Shown piece after piece: positions 35,138 to 44,379 of a stretch of DNA of 64,000 nt; position 1 is the first letter of the stretch, and each line of letters begins with the position of its first letter. Below the pieces are notes generated by a model. It was not told the origin of the DNA. It worked only from the letters and a program-made list of their open reading frames with translations, and searched no databases. Made by a program: the position numbers and the translations under genes. Source of the stretch: Fidelibacterota bacterium (lineage in GTDB: Bacteria > Fidelibacterota > Marinisomatia > SCGC-AAA003-L08 > TS1B11); assembly GCA_004124295.1 (NCBI GenBank), contig SCKI01000005.1, positions 1 through 64,000 of the forward strand. Reading direction: 5' to 3'.

Positions 35138-37606
35138 ATGACTGAGGGAGCAACCGATACGAGTATGAGTGACACCGAGAGCCCGAACCCCCAACCCGAT
35201 GCGCTGGAGGAGACCCCTGCTGGCGACATCACAACCGCTACTGAAGATACTGAAATTGTTGAGACCGGCGCCGACAGCCCGGCTGCCGAGGCCGCTCCGG
35301 AGGAGGCCCCCGAAGAGGCCCCGGACGGCGACGGCGAAGCGGCGCCAGCCAAAGAGGCCGTAAAAGCACCCATCAGGGACTACCTGGCCGCCGATTTGCT
35401 GGACAGCATTACCACCATCACTCCTGAGCAGTTGCACTCCATGGAGGTGTCCGAAGTGCAACAGCGCGAATCATCCCTCGAAGAGATGATCAGCGCTTCC
35501 GTAGGCGAAATTCGCGAGGACCGGGTCATCAAGGGCCGGGTCATCGGCAGCAACGACCGTGAAGTCCTGGTGGACATTGGCTTCAAGTCCGAGGGCATCG
35601 TGCCCCGGGAGGAGTTCGGCAAGGAAGGGCTCCCGGAGATCGGCGACGAGATCACCGTCTATCTGGTGCGCATGGAAGATTTACACGGGCAGACGGTGCT
35701 TTCCAAGGAGAAGGCCGACTTCATGGCCCGCTGGTCCGAGCTGCGCCACAAGGAAGAGAACGAGGAGACGGTGACCGGCACCATTTCCCGGCGCATCAAA
35801 GGGGGCATGATCGTGGACCTGGATGGGGTGCCGGCCTTCCTGCCCGGCTCACAGGTCGACGTCCGGCCGGTGCAGGATTTCGACGCCTATATCGGCCGCG
35901 AGTTTGAATTCAAGATCGTCAAGCTCAACGAGTCCCGGAAGAACATCGTCCTCTCCCGCAAGGAGCTCCTGGAAGCGGATATGAAAGAGAAGCGGGCCGC
36001 GCTTATCGCCGGCCTGGAAGTGGGCCAGCTGTTGGAAGGACGTGTGAAGAACATTACCGATTTCGGCGCGTTCGTCGATCTGGGCGGTCTGGACGGCCTG
36101 CTCCATATCACTGACCTGAGCTGGGGCCGGGTCCACCATCCCTCGGAGGTGGTCAGCCTGGATGAGGAAATTACCGTCAAGGTGATCAACTTCGATCCTG
36201 AGAAGCAGCGCGTGTCACTGGGCCTGAAGCAGCTGCAGCCCCATCCCTGGGAGAACGTCGGCGCCAAGTATCCCGCCGGCTCGGTGGTCACCGGCAAAGT
36301 GGTCAGCATGACCAATTATGGCGCCTTTGTCGAACTTGAGCGCGGGGTTGAGGGACTGGTCCATGTCTCCGAGATGTCCTGGACCAAGCATATCCGCCAC
36401 CCTTCGGAGGTGTTCACCCTGGGCGAGAGCATCGAAACGAAGATCCTCACGCTCGATACGGAGGAGCGCAAGATTTCCCTGGGGGTCAAGCAGTTGCTGC
36501 CCGATCCCTGGGACCGGATCGAGGAAAAGTATACCGTCGGCTCGCTGCGTAAAGGGGTGGTCAGGAACCTCACCCAGTTCGGCGCCTTTGTGGAACTGGA
36601 GGAAGGTATTGACGGCCTGATCCACGTCACCGATCTTTCCTGGACCCTGAATGTCCGCCATCCCAAGGAGATTCTGGACAAGGGGGACGAGGTGGAGGTG
36701 CGCATCCTCGATGTGTCCCGGGAAAACCGGCGCATCGCCCTGGGCTACAAGCAGGTCAACGACGACCCCTGGGAGCAGATTGAACTGCATTTCACCTCCG
36801 GCAAACGGGTCCGGGGGGAGGTCTTCCGCATGCTCGAGAAGGGTGTCATTCTGCAGATGGAAATGGAAATCGAAGGAATCATCCCCGCCCGGGATATTTC
36901 CAAGTCGGACCGTGAGGCCCTGCTGGGCGAGATGGCGGTGGGCGATATCCTGGAGGTTACCGTCCAGGAGCTCAGCGCCGACGAGAAAAAAGTTATCCTG
37001 ATGACCGATGCGGTCAAGGTGGGCGAGGCCGAAAAGAAGGCCGAAGAACCTGCTGCCGGCCCGGCCCCCGGGAAGGCGGAGGCTGAAGCGCCGGCCGCCG
37101 CTGAAGCGGAGGCTGCTGCCCCGGCCACCGGGGAAGCCGAGGCTGAAACTCCGGCCGAGACCGCAGAGGCGCCGGAGCCTGAACCCGAGGTGGCCGCAGA
37201 GACGGACGCCACGGGGACAGAAGCCCCGGAGACAGATATTGCTGAGGCCGAGCCTGTAGCCGACAGCGAGGCGGCCGTTATTGAAGAGGCGCCCGCTCCT
37301 GCTGAGGAGACGGCCGAGGCTGCAGAGGACGAACCCGAAGCGGCGCCTGCAGAAGCTGAGGCCCCGGCCGAGAAGAAGGCCGCCGCTGAAAAAACGCCGC
37401 CGGTAGAAGAGGCCGCTGAGCCGTCTGCGGTGGCGGAGGATGCCGAGAAGCCGAAGACGGCTGCGGCCAAAAAGAAAAGCGCCCCAAAGGCCAAGAAAAA
37501 GACCGTGAAGAAGGCCGCCGCAGCGAAGAAAAAGCCCGCGGCCGGCAGTAAGGCAAAAGCTGCCCAGCCGGCCAAGAAAAAGGCTGCCGCTGCCAAGAAG
37601 TCCTGA
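35138..37606 (+). CDS. rpsA: 30S ribosomal protein S1 with long charged tail
   Basis: An 822-residue S1, longer than the usual 550-600. An acidic Glu/Pro/Ala-rich leader (about 1-75) precedes six S1 OB-fold repeats at roughly 125-195, 205-285, 288-370, 375-455, 460-545 and 548-630; repeats 3-5 are the most canonical (TDFGAFVDL, TNYGAFVEL, TQFGAFVEL). From about residue 632 the protein becomes low complexity: about 140 residues rich in Glu, Ala and Pro, then about 45 residues rich in Lys and Ala, like a histone-H1 tail. No Shine-Dalgarno precedes ATG 35138; ATG 35165 is an alternative. Weak initiation signals are common for rpsA, which is often autoregulated. Confidence 0.93.
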   Translation: MTEGATDTSMSDTESPNPQPDALEETPAGDITTATEDTEIVETGADSPAAEAAPEEAPEEAPDGDGEAAPAKEAVKAPIRDYLAADLLDSITTITPEQLHSMEVSEVQQRESSLEEMISASVGEIREDRVIKGRVIGSNDREVLVDIGFKSEGIVPREEFGKEGLPEIGDEITVYLVRMEDLHGQTVLSKEKADFMARWSELRHKEENEETVTGTISRRIKGGMIVDLDGVPAFLPGSQVDVRPVQDFDAYIGREFEFKIVKLNESRKNIVLSRKELLEADMKEKRAALIAGLEVGQLLEGRVKNITDFGAFVDLGGLDGLLHITDLSWGRVHHPSEVVSLDEEITVKVINFDPEKQRVSLGLKQLQPHPWENVGAKYPAGSVVTGKVVSMTNYGAFVELERGVEGLVHVSEMSWTKHIRHPSEVFTLGESIETKILTLDTEERKISLGVKQLLPDPWDRIEEKYTVGSLRKGVVRNLTQFGAFVELEEGIDGLIHVTDLSWTLNVRHPKEILDKGDEVEVRILDVSRENRRIALGYKQVNDDPWEQIELHFTSGKRVRGEVFRMLEKGVILQMEMEIEGIIPARDISKSDREALLGEMAVGDILEVTVQELSADEKKVILMTDAVKVGEAEKKAEEPAAGPAPGKAEAEAPAAAEAEAAAPATGEAEAETPAETAEAPEPEPEVAAETDATGTEAPETDIAEAEPVADSEAAVIEEAPAPAEETAEAAEDEPEAAPAEAEAPAEKKAAAEKTPPVEEAAEPSAVAEDAEKPKTAAAKKKSAPKAKKKTVKKAAAAKKKPAAGSKAKAAQPAKKKAAAAKKS

Positions 37607-37688
37607 CCTCATGGACCGGCCTGATTCGCTGAATATTCCCCGCCTGCCGCGGGCAGTCGCCGGCTGCTAGCGCAAGGAGGTCTACCGG

Positions 37689-38681
37689 ATGGCCGCTAAA
37701 TCGGGGCCTAAGCGACTCTATTCAGACCCGATTTACAAACTCGGCGCCGTCGGTTTGGCCATCATTTTGTGGTTTTTTTCCGTCAGCACCAGCCAGTTTG
37801 TTGCCGATATTATCTTCCCCCTGGAGATTCGCAATATCCGGGCCGGCAAGGCCCTCAGCGAGGAGGCCCCCCGTAGCGCCACCATCCGGCTGCGGGGCAC
37901 CGGCCGGGCGCTGGCCAAGCTCTACCTGCTGCGGCCCTTTTCTGATCTGAAGGTGGTGCTCGACCTGGAGCGGGTCCGGCGGCGGCATGTGTTTTATCTC
38001 GATGAGTACCTCAGCGCCAATCCCCAGCGGATCGTCATTCCAATCGTCGGCCTGAAGGAGAACCTCAGCTTCGTCGAAGTGATCAGCCCCGACAGTGTGC
38101 TCATCGTGCTGGGGGACTACACCGAGCGGGTGGTGCCGGTGCAGCATCAGGTGACGGTGGAAGTTGCCTCCGGCCATGTCCTGGTGGGCGAACTGGAGAT
38201 CATCCCCGCCAGGGTTACCGTGCGGGGCGTGGTGGAAGCCGTGGGTAAAGTGGACCTGGTGCGCACCATGCGGCGGACCTACCAGGAGGTGTCCGCGCAA
38301 CTGGAGTTCACCGTCGGCCTGCTGCATCCCGACCCGGGCAAGGTGCTGGATGTCTCCCCGGTGGTGGTCACTATCCGCGCCAATGTACAGATTCTCGGCG
38401 AGCGGCGTCTGGACGAGGTGCCGGTGCGGGTGATCAATATTCCTGCGGACCTGAACGTGTTCGTCAGCCCATCCACCGTTGCCCTGACGCTGATAGGGGG
38501 CGTTGATTTACTGGCCCGCCCCGATTCCGAACTGGTGGAAGTCACCATTGATTACCGCTCTCAATGGTCGGCCACCGATCCCATTGTGCAGCCGCGGGTG
38601 GCCCCCCATCCCAACCTGAGCAGATTCTCGAACCTGGTGCCCCGGCAGCTGGAGCTCATCGCCACCCGGCAGTCCCCGTGA
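37689..38681 (+). CDS. YbbR/CdaR-like protein
   Basis: A 330-residue protein with one N-terminal TM (about 15-35) and repeated beta-rich YbbR domains outside (for example FPLEIRNIRAGKALSEEAPRSATIRLRGTG, VPVQHQVTVEVASGHVLVGELEIIPARVTVRG and VPVRVINIPADLNVFVSPSTVALTLIGG). In Firmicutes the homologue CdaR regulates the diadenylate cyclase CdaA; no cyclase gene is visible here, so that role is only a family analogy. AAGGAGG lies 10 bases before the ATG, the strongest Shine-Dalgarno nearby. The stop overlaps the tsaD GTG. Confidence 0.8.
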   Translation: MAAKSGPKRLYSDPIYKLGAVGLAIILWFFSVSTSQFVADIIFPLEIRNIRAGKALSEEAPRSATIRLRGTGRALAKLYLLRPFSDLKVVLDLERVRRRHVFYLDEYLSANPQRIVIPIVGLKENLSFVEVISPDSVLIVLGDYTERVVPVQHQVTVEVASGHVLVGELEIIPARVTVRGVVEAVGKVDLVRTMRRTYQEVSAQLEFTVGLLHPDPGKVLDVSPVVVTIRANVQILGERRLDEVPVRVINIPADLNVFVSPSTVALTLIGGVDLLARPDSELVEVTIDYRSQWSATDPIVQPRVAPHPNLSRFSNLVPRQLELIATRQSP

Positions 38682-39688
38682 CCGTTCTGGGCATCGAGAC
38701 GAGCTGCGACGATACGGCCGCGGCGGTGTTGGTTGACGGCCACCTGCAGGCCCATACGGTTATCACCCAGCTCGATCATGATGCCTATGGCGGTATTGTG
38801 CCCGAAGTGGCCGCCCGCCTGCACGAGCGCAAGATCGTGACCGCCGTACGCCAGACGCTGGATCGGGCCGGCTGCGAGCTGTCCGGCATCTCGGCCCTGG
38901 CGGTGACCTACGGTCCCGGTTTGGCCGGCGCCCTGGCCGTCGGGGTGGCTTTTGCGAAGGGGCTGTCCCAGGCGTTGTCGGTGCCGCTGGTGGGGGTCGA
39001 TCATATGGAGGGGCACCTCTGGGCCAGCTTCCTCGATCCACTGCAGGCGCCGTTCAGCGGCCCGTTCCTCTGTCTGCTGGTCAGCGGCGGCCATACCCAT
39101 ATCTGGCGGGTCAACGCAGCCGGCGACTACGACCTGCTGGGTCGCTCCCGTGACGATGCCGCCGGAGAGGCCTTTGATAAGGGCGCCCGGCTGCTGGACC
39201 TGGGCTACCCCGGGGGTCCAGCGCTGCAGGCCGCGGCGGCTGACGGCAATGATCAGAAGGTGCGCTTTCCTCGCCCCATGGCCGGTACGGAGCACTGCGA
39301 TTTTTCCTTCAGCGGCCTGAAAACGGCGCTGCTCTATTACCTGCGCGATGCGGCCCCTGACGCCCGGGCAACAGACGCCGATATTGCCGCCTCATACCAG
39401 GCCGCCATCGTCGATTGCCTGATGGACCGTCTCCAGTCGGCGGTCCGGCTGAGCGGATTGCGGCAGGTCTGCGTGGCCGGGGGTGTATCGGCCAACCTGC
39501 TGCTGCGCCAACGGCTCGACAGCTGGAGCGGCCGGGAGCAGATCCCCGTGCGCTATCCGCCCCAGGAGTTCTGCACCGATAATGCGGCCATGATCGCCCT
39601 GGCCGGGTACCACCGCCTGCAGGCCGGGCAGAGCGCCGGCATGGAGCTGCCTATCGTCCCCAACCTGAGCCTGGCTGGCCGTGGATAG
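38678..39688 (+). CDS. tsaD: tRNA N6-threonylcarbamoyladenosine transferase TsaD
   Basis: A 336-residue ASKHA-fold enzyme that transfers the threonylcarbamoyl group to A37 of ANN-decoding tRNAs. Landmarks are VLGIETSCDDTAAAVLVDG, the metal-binding HMEGHLWASF, LLVSGGHTHIW, DDAAGEAFDKGARLL, and VAGGVSANLLLRQRL. The start is GTG 38678, overlapping the ybbR-like stop (GTGA); earlier in-frame ATGs fall inside the ybbR-like gene. The last residues overlap the next gene by 8 bases. Confidence 0.96.
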   Translation: MTVLGIETSCDDTAAAVLVDGHLQAHTVITQLDHDAYGGIVPEVAARLHERKIVTAVRQTLDRAGCELSGISALAVTYGPGLAGALAVGVAFAKGLSQALSVPLVGVDHMEGHLWASFLDPLQAPFSGPFLCLLVSGGHTHIWRVNAAGDYDLLGRSRDDAAGEAFDKGARLLDLGYPGGPALQAAAADGNDQKVRFPRPMAGTEHCDFSFSGLKTALLYYLRDAAPDARATDADIAASYQAAIVDCLMDRLQSAVRLSGLRQVCVAGGVSANLLLRQRLDSWSGREQIPVRYPPQEFCTDNAAMIALAGYHRLQAGQSAGMELPIVPNLSLAGRG

Positions 39689-41783
39689 CTGGCAACTGGA
39701 TACGGTCCTGCCCTGGAGCCTGGGCCTGCTGGCGGCCCTGCTGATGATGGGCCTGCTGCTCTATTACCGCCTCCGGCTGGGATTGCTGCCCCGGGTTCTG
39801 GCCCTGTGGATCTGGGCTGCCCGGGCGCTTTTCATGCTGCTCGTCCTGCTCCTGCTGCTGGACCCCCATCTGGCCTGGCGGCGGATCGTGCATACGCCTC
39901 CGCGGATCGGCATCTTTCTGGACAATTCACTCTCGATGGCCAACCATTCCACCTCTTCCGCCAGCACCGTATATGCCCAGGTGGCCGCCCTGGCTGATTG
40001 GGCCCGGGCCAACCATTACGAGCCGGTGGTGGCCACCTTCGGGGAGACGCTGACCCTGCAGGATGTGGACCAGATCGACTACCAGCCCAGCGAGCGGCTC
40101 ACCGATTTCAACTTGTTGCAGGAATGGTGGCCGGCGGCGAACCTGGCGGCCGGTTTCATTTTCAGTGATGGCGTGGCCACCACCGGTCCCGGCCCGGGCA
40201 ACCTCAAAGGCCCCCCCGACGTGCCCCTGTTTACCATCGGGGTGGGAGACACGCTGGCCAGTGTTGATCTGAGTATCGATGCGGTCCGCTACCCCCTCTC
40301 CCTGCTGGCCCAGGAGCAGGGCCGGATGGAGATTACGGTACGCGGACGGAACGCCCAGGGGCTGCGCCGCAGCCTCTACCTGTTTCACGGCGATGAACTG
40401 ATCTTCTCCCGCCAGGTGAGGTTCAGCTCCCAGGATCATCTGGAGACCCTGACCGCCCCCGTGGTGGGACGTCTCGATGCGACCCGGTTCCGGCTGGAGC
40501 GGGAGGTGCTGCCGGACGAGGCCAACATTGAGAATAACCGCCGCGAGATCGAGATCGACGTCCTGCCCGGCCGGCGTCAGATCACGCTGATCACCGGGGC
40601 CCTCTCGCCCAACAGCGGTCTCTGGTGGTCGGCCGTACGGCAGGTGTCCCAGGCCCGGACGCAGCACCTGGTATTCCTCCGGGGAGCCTGGCGGGGCGAC
40701 GAAGCGGCCTTCTGGCAGACCCCCCAGGACCTGGTGGTCCTGGACAATTATCCCACCACCCAGCACTCCGCCGGACACCTGGACCGGCTGCTGGAGAAAT
40801 TTCGCCGTGAGGGCACGGCAGTGCTGGTGGCCGAGGGCCCGGACAGCGGCCACCGGGCCTTCGTCCGCCTGCTGCGGGAGCTCGGTATCACCGTGCGGGC
40901 CGCCGCCGATACAGCGGCCACCATCAGGCCGGTGACTCTGCTGGAACGAACCGGTCTGCTGGCCCTGGACCGGTCCGGAATCATTGCCCTTGCCCGTGCG
41001 GATTTTCCCCCGGCGGCCTCGCGGTTCTACCTGCCCCCGTCATCCAATCGCCGTTTGAGCGCCCTGCTGCAGCGGGAGTCCGGCGGTTGGCTGGCGGCCT
41101 ATGGCTCCCAGAGCCGGGGCAAGCGGGGTGTGCTGCTGCTGCCGGCGCTGATGACCCTGCACCTGCAGCTCGGCCGGACCGCCGGCGGCGGCTTTATACC
41201 GGCGGCCATTCAGGCCCTGCTGGAGTGGAGCCTGGAGCCGGAAGGATTCTCCTCCTATGTGGTGCGCACGGACCGGCAGGTCTATCACCTGGGCGAGCGG
41301 GTCCGCTTCCGGGGGCTGCAGCGGGACCGGGCGGGCGAACGGATGCTCCAGCCGATCCTGACCCTGGAAGTGGAAGGGCCCGACAGCGAATTTCTGGTGA
41401 CCCTGACCTACGATTTCGAAGCGGCCGAATACAAAGGGGAGTACTGGCCCAGCGAGGCCGGCGCGCACCGCTACCGGGTCGAGGGTTTGCCCGCTGAGGA
41501 GGCGGGCAACGGCTGGCAGCGGTTCGATATGCAGGCCGGGCGGGTCGAGCTGGAGATGCTGTCCCAAAACCGCTACGGCCTGGAGCGGCTGGCGGTCACC
41601 ACCGGCGGCGTCTATGCGGGACTGTCCGAGGCGGCCGAACTGTGGCAGGATCTGACCTACCTGCCGAGGAGCGCCACGCGGGAGGCGCGCTTCAATTTGT
41701 GGCAGCTGACTTACCTGGGGCCGGCCATGCTGCTGCTGCTGGCCATCGAGTGGTCCCTGCGCCGGCGGGCCGGCCTGATATAG
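39681..41783 (+). CDS. VWA-domain membrane protein (BatA-like paralogue)
   Basis: A 700-residue membrane protein. Two N-terminal TM helices (about 12-30 and 40-62) are followed by a VWA-type domain with MIDAS motif GIFLDNSLSM, and VFIFSDGVATTG-like strand FIFSDGVATTG. Beta-rich domains come next, then a glutamine-amidotransferase-like stretch (LVVLDNYPTTQHSAGHLDRLL), and a C-terminal TM (about 678-695). It has the same plan as the protein encoded at 11504, though without the classic BatA opening. Function is unknown; a role in envelope assembly is only inferred from topology. It overlaps tsaD by 8 bases and ends just before the exopolysaccharide promoter. Confidence 0.72.
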   Translation: MDSWQLDTVLPWSLGLLAALLMMGLLLYYRLRLGLLPRVLALWIWAARALFMLLVLLLLLDPHLAWRRIVHTPPRIGIFLDNSLSMANHSTSSASTVYAQVAALADWARANHYEPVVATFGETLTLQDVDQIDYQPSERLTDFNLLQEWWPAANLAAGFIFSDGVATTGPGPGNLKGPPDVPLFTIGVGDTLASVDLSIDAVRYPLSLLAQEQGRMEITVRGRNAQGLRRSLYLFHGDELIFSRQVRFSSQDHLETLTAPVVGRLDATRFRLEREVLPDEANIENNRREIEIDVLPGRRQITLITGALSPNSGLWWSAVRQVSQARTQHLVFLRGAWRGDEAAFWQTPQDLVVLDNYPTTQHSAGHLDRLLEKFRREGTAVLVAEGPDSGHRAFVRLLRELGITVRAAADTAATIRPVTLLERTGLLALDRSGIIALARADFPPAASRFYLPPSSNRRLSALLQRESGGWLAAYGSQSRGKRGVLLLPALMTLHLQLGRTAGGGFIPAAIQALLEWSLEPEGFSSYVVRTDRQVYHLGERVRFRGLQRDRAGERMLQPILTLEVEGPDSEFLVTLTYDFEAAEYKGEYWPSEAGAHRYRVEGLPAEEAGNGWQRFDMQAGRVELEMLSQNRYGLERLAVTTGGVYAGLSEAAELWQDLTYLPRSATREARFNLWQLTYLGPAMLLLLAIEWSLRRRAGLI

Positions 41784-41791
41784 TGAGTTTA

Positions 41792-41820
41792 TTGACAAAC
41801 TGGGAGCGTGCGCCTAACTT
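41792..41820 (+). promoter_or_regulatory. Strong sigma-70-type promoter of the exopolysaccharide locus
   Basis: A perfect TTGACA (41792-41797) and TAACTT (41815-41820) are 17 bases apart. It lies 9 bases beyond the stop of the VWA gene and about 190 bases upstream of the wza-like gene, leaving a long untranslated leader. Confidence 0.8.
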
Positions 41821-41928
41821 TGGCGGCCCGGCTCGAATGCAGGAGGCCAGAGCATCTGTTTCAGCCAGACGGGCAGTTGATCAGGGATCCTGGGAGCAGT
41901 CTCAAAACGTCTGACGAACGGCGTGGGG

Positions 41929-41957
41929 AACCGAGTGTTCTGGCATTCGGTTTTTTT
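41929..41957 (+). terminator. Intrinsic terminator inside the exopolysaccharide leader (attenuator candidate)
   Basis: AACCGAGTG, loop TTCTGG, CATTCGGTT (one G-T pair) forms a 9-bp stem followed by a run of seven T. It is downstream of the locus promoter and 63 bases before the wza-like ATG, so it would stop most transcripts unless antiterminated. Upstream in the leader CAGACG (about 41869) can pair with CGTCTG (about 41908), and CAGG-GAT-CCTG forms a small hairpin, indicating further structure. Confidence 0.75.
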
Positions 41958-42019
41958 ATGTCGGTCGAAAATTATGTCCATCCAAGCAGAGCATATTACC
42001 CGGCGGTGTTCCAGGCCCG

Positions 42020-43222
42020 ATGATGCAGCATAGACTGCTGACATTTCTGGTCCTGCTGGCCACGTTCTCCACAGTGACACCACAGGTGCGGAGCCGGGGG
42101 GTCAACCCGGGTGCGCGGCCAGCACGGCCCATTCCCACTGTCCCGCCATTCAAGGCCACGGTAGGCAATACGGCCCTGGAAAGGCCGGTGATGTTGGAGC
42201 AGTATTTCGTTGGGCCCGGTGATGTCTTTCTGGTCACCATCTTCGGCACGGAGCCGTACCTCATTCAGGCTACCGTTACCCCTGCCCGGCAACTGATCAT
42301 TCCCCAAATCGGCTCTTTTGGCGTGCAGGGATTGACTGCCGCCCAGGTCAGGAGCGAGGTCCTCAACAAGATCAAGGCCTTCTATCCCACCTACGAAGCC
42401 GACTGCACCCTGTACGGCATTCGCCAGATCAAGGTGAGCCTGAGCGGCGCCGTGGCGAAAGTGGGCATGTACAATGCCACGCCCCTGACGCGGCTGATCA
42501 CTTTGCTGCGCCAGGGCGGCGGCTGGCTCGGCAACGGCGCCCTCCATCGCCTCGAAATCCACAACGGCGGGTCGGTTGCCATAGTGGATATGTACCGCTA
42601 TATGCTGGAAGGGGACATGGCCCATAATCCGCTCCTGCGAGAGGGTGACCAGGTGATTGTCCCCTACAGCGCGCTGGAAGCAGAGCTGATCTCGGTGCGC
42701 GGCCTGACCGTAAGCCCCACTTATTACTCGTTGCGGCCGGGAGAGACCGTGGGTGAATTCCTGAGCCGGTGGATCACGGCGAAGCAGCAGGTGGACCTGT
42801 CCCAGGTGGAAATCTACCGCCGCCAGCCGGAACTGCAGATGAGTCCGCTGGTCGTGCAGCTGGCCGAGTATGGTGAGGTCGTGCTGGAAGCGGGCGATAT
42901 CATTTATGTGATGCCTTTCGAAGAGATCGCGGTGCTCGGCGAAGTACGCAGGCCGGGCCGCTACCCGTTTCAACCGGGACTGTCGGCGGCCGATTATCTC
43001 ACCCATGCTGGAGGTGTCGGCAGTGACGGCTCCCCCGGCAGGGTAAGAGTGACCCACAAGGACGGTGCTTCCTCCAGCGGACCGGACACGCCGATCAGCT
43101 CGGGGGATGTCATTTCCGTACCCCGCTCCCTGCGCGCCCTGCTGGTGGGGCAGACCGGCCTGGTCCAGGTGCTGCTGGCGGTGTTCAACATCTACCTGAC
43201 GTTCCTGGCCGCGACCCGATGA
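42020..43222 (+). CDS. Wza-like polysaccharide export protein (SLBB)
   Basis: A 400-residue secreted protein with signal peptide about 1-22. A Poly_export domain follows (YFVGPGDVFLVTIFGTEPYLIQATVTPARQLIIPQIG, read as the usual GPGD...I.G signature), then SLBB repeats (VSLSGAVAKVGMYNATPLTRLITLLRQGGG; VRGLTVSPTYYSLRPGETVGEFLSRW; VAVLGEVRRPGRYPFQPGLSAADYLTHAGGV). A C-terminal hydrophobic helix (about 380-397) is present. It lacks a lipobox cysteine, unlike E. coli Wza. It would form the envelope channel for the polymer and is first in the locus, overlapping the wzz-like gene by 4 bases. Confidence 0.88.
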   Translation: MMQHRLLTFLVLLATFSTVTPQVRSRGVNPGARPARPIPTVPPFKATVGNTALERPVMLEQYFVGPGDVFLVTIFGTEPYLIQATVTPARQLIIPQIGSFGVQGLTAAQVRSEVLNKIKAFYPTYEADCTLYGIRQIKVSLSGAVAKVGMYNATPLTRLITLLRQGGGWLGNGALHRLEIHNGGSVAIVDMYRYMLEGDMAHNPLLREGDQVIVPYSALEAELISVRGLTVSPTYYSLRPGETVGEFLSRWITAKQQVDLSQVEIYRRQPELQMSPLVVQLAEYGEVVLEAGDIIYVMPFEEIAVLGEVRRPGRYPFQPGLSAADYLTHAGGVGSDGSPGRVRVTHKDGASSSGPDTPISSGDVISVPRSLRALLVGQTGLVQVLLAVFNIYLTFLAATR

Positions 43223-44379
43223 CGGCGCCCGGTGAGCCTCAGGAACAACCGCCTCCTGTTGATTTGACCCTGCGGGAGATAATCGGGAGCATATGGACGG
43301 CGCGCATCACCATCCTGCGGAACTTTCTGGTGATGGCCGTGGCCTCGGCCGCCGTCGCCCTGTTGCTGCCGGTGTGGTTCGCCTCCACGTTCGTGATTCT
43401 GCCATCTACGGCCGGCAACCAGGATATCGCCCCGGGCAGCATGGGCTTCGGGAACCCGTTGGCCGGGCTGGGGTTTGGCCTGAGCAATGAAGAGCTGAAC
43501 ACCTATATCAGTGTGCTCAAAAGCCGGGATGTGCGCGATGCCCTGATCGAAGCCTTCGATCTGCTGCGCATCTATAAAGTGGATACGATTGAAGATGCGC
43601 TGCTTATTCTGGACGACCGCATCGAGATCAGCGTTTCGGACGAAGGGGCTCTACGGGTCCTGGTGACCGACCGCGACCCTCAGCAGACCAAGGCGCTGGC
43701 GGACGGTTTGCTGGCTGAACTTGGCTCTACCATGATGACCCTGGGTGTTGCCGCGGGACAGCGCCAGACGCGGTTCATTGCCAGCCGGATCGGGGCCGTC
43801 GAGGCCGAGCTGCTCCAGATTGAGGCGGAGCTCGAAAGTTTTACGCAGAAGTACGGCACCTTCGACCTGCCGGCACAGATTCCCATATTTATGGAAAAAC
43901 TGATCGAAATGGAACTGGAACTGGCCCAGGCGGAAATAGAATATAATATCGCCACGAGCAGCTCCCGGGAGGGGAGTCCGGAACTTGCCTTCCTGCTCAT
44001 TACGCGGAATGAAATACGGGCCCAGCTTGATAAGATGATGGCCGGCAACAGCACCGCCAAGCTCATTCCCAACCTCGATGAGCTGCCGGCAATAGCGGTG
44101 CGCTACGCCCAGTATCAGCGCGAAATCCAGATAAACAGTTCGATACTGGAATACCTGTATCCCCAACTTGAGCAGGCCCGGCTGAAGGCGGCCAAGGATG
44201 AGCCGACCCTGCAAATCCTCGACTACCCACAACTGCCGCAGAAGAAATACAAGCCCCACCGTGCGCTGATCGTCATCTCGGCCACACTGTTCACTCTGCT
44301 GATTTCCTGTTTCTGGGCCGTTTTCCAGCAGCGCTGGGCGACCCTTTCCCGCTCTGTTTCCGGCGGCGCCCCCGCATGA
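43219..44379 (+). CDS. Wzz/GumC-like polysaccharide co-polymerase
   Basis: A 386-residue inner-membrane protein with a cytosolic start (DLTLREIIGSIWTARITILRNFL), TM1 about 37-55, a long periplasmic helical hairpin with coiled-coil character (about 175-330, GAVEAELLQIEAELESFTQKYG), the typical proline-rich pre-TM segment LQILDYPQLPQKKYKPHRALIV and TM2 about 345-365. No tyrosine-kinase domain is fused and none is encoded nearby. It would set chain length together with the downstream Wzy-like protein. It overlaps both neighbours by 4 bases. Confidence 0.88.
   Translation: MTAPGEPQEQPPPVDLTLREIIGSIWTARITILRNFLVMAVASAAVALLLPVWFASTFVILPSTAGNQDIAPGSMGFGNPLAGLGFGLSNEELNTYISVLKSRDVRDALIEAFDLLRIYKVDTIEDALLILDDRIEISVSDEGALRVLVTDRDPQQTKALADGLLAELGSTMMTLGVAAGQRQTRFIASRIGAVEAELLQIEAELESFTQKYGTFDLPAQIPIFMEKLIEMELELAQAEIEYNIATSSSREGSPELAFLLITRNEIRAQLDKMMAGNSTAKLIPNLDELPAIAVRYAQYQREIQINSSILEYLYPQLEQARLKAAKDEPTLQILDYPQLPQKKYKPHRALIVISATLFTLLISCFWAVFQQRWATLSRSVSGGAPA

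Noticed and set aside
37080-37600. Tandem DNA repeat or CRISPR-like array
   Set aside because: The repetitiveness is codon-level low complexity (Glu/Ala/Pro then Lys/Ala) in the S1 tail, without regular repeat-spacer units.
41821-41957. A cyclic-di-GMP (GEMM) riboswitch or JUMPstart/ops element in the exopolysaccharide leader
   Set aside because: The conserved GEMM core and the GGCGGTAG ops core are both absent, so only a generic structured leader is claimed.
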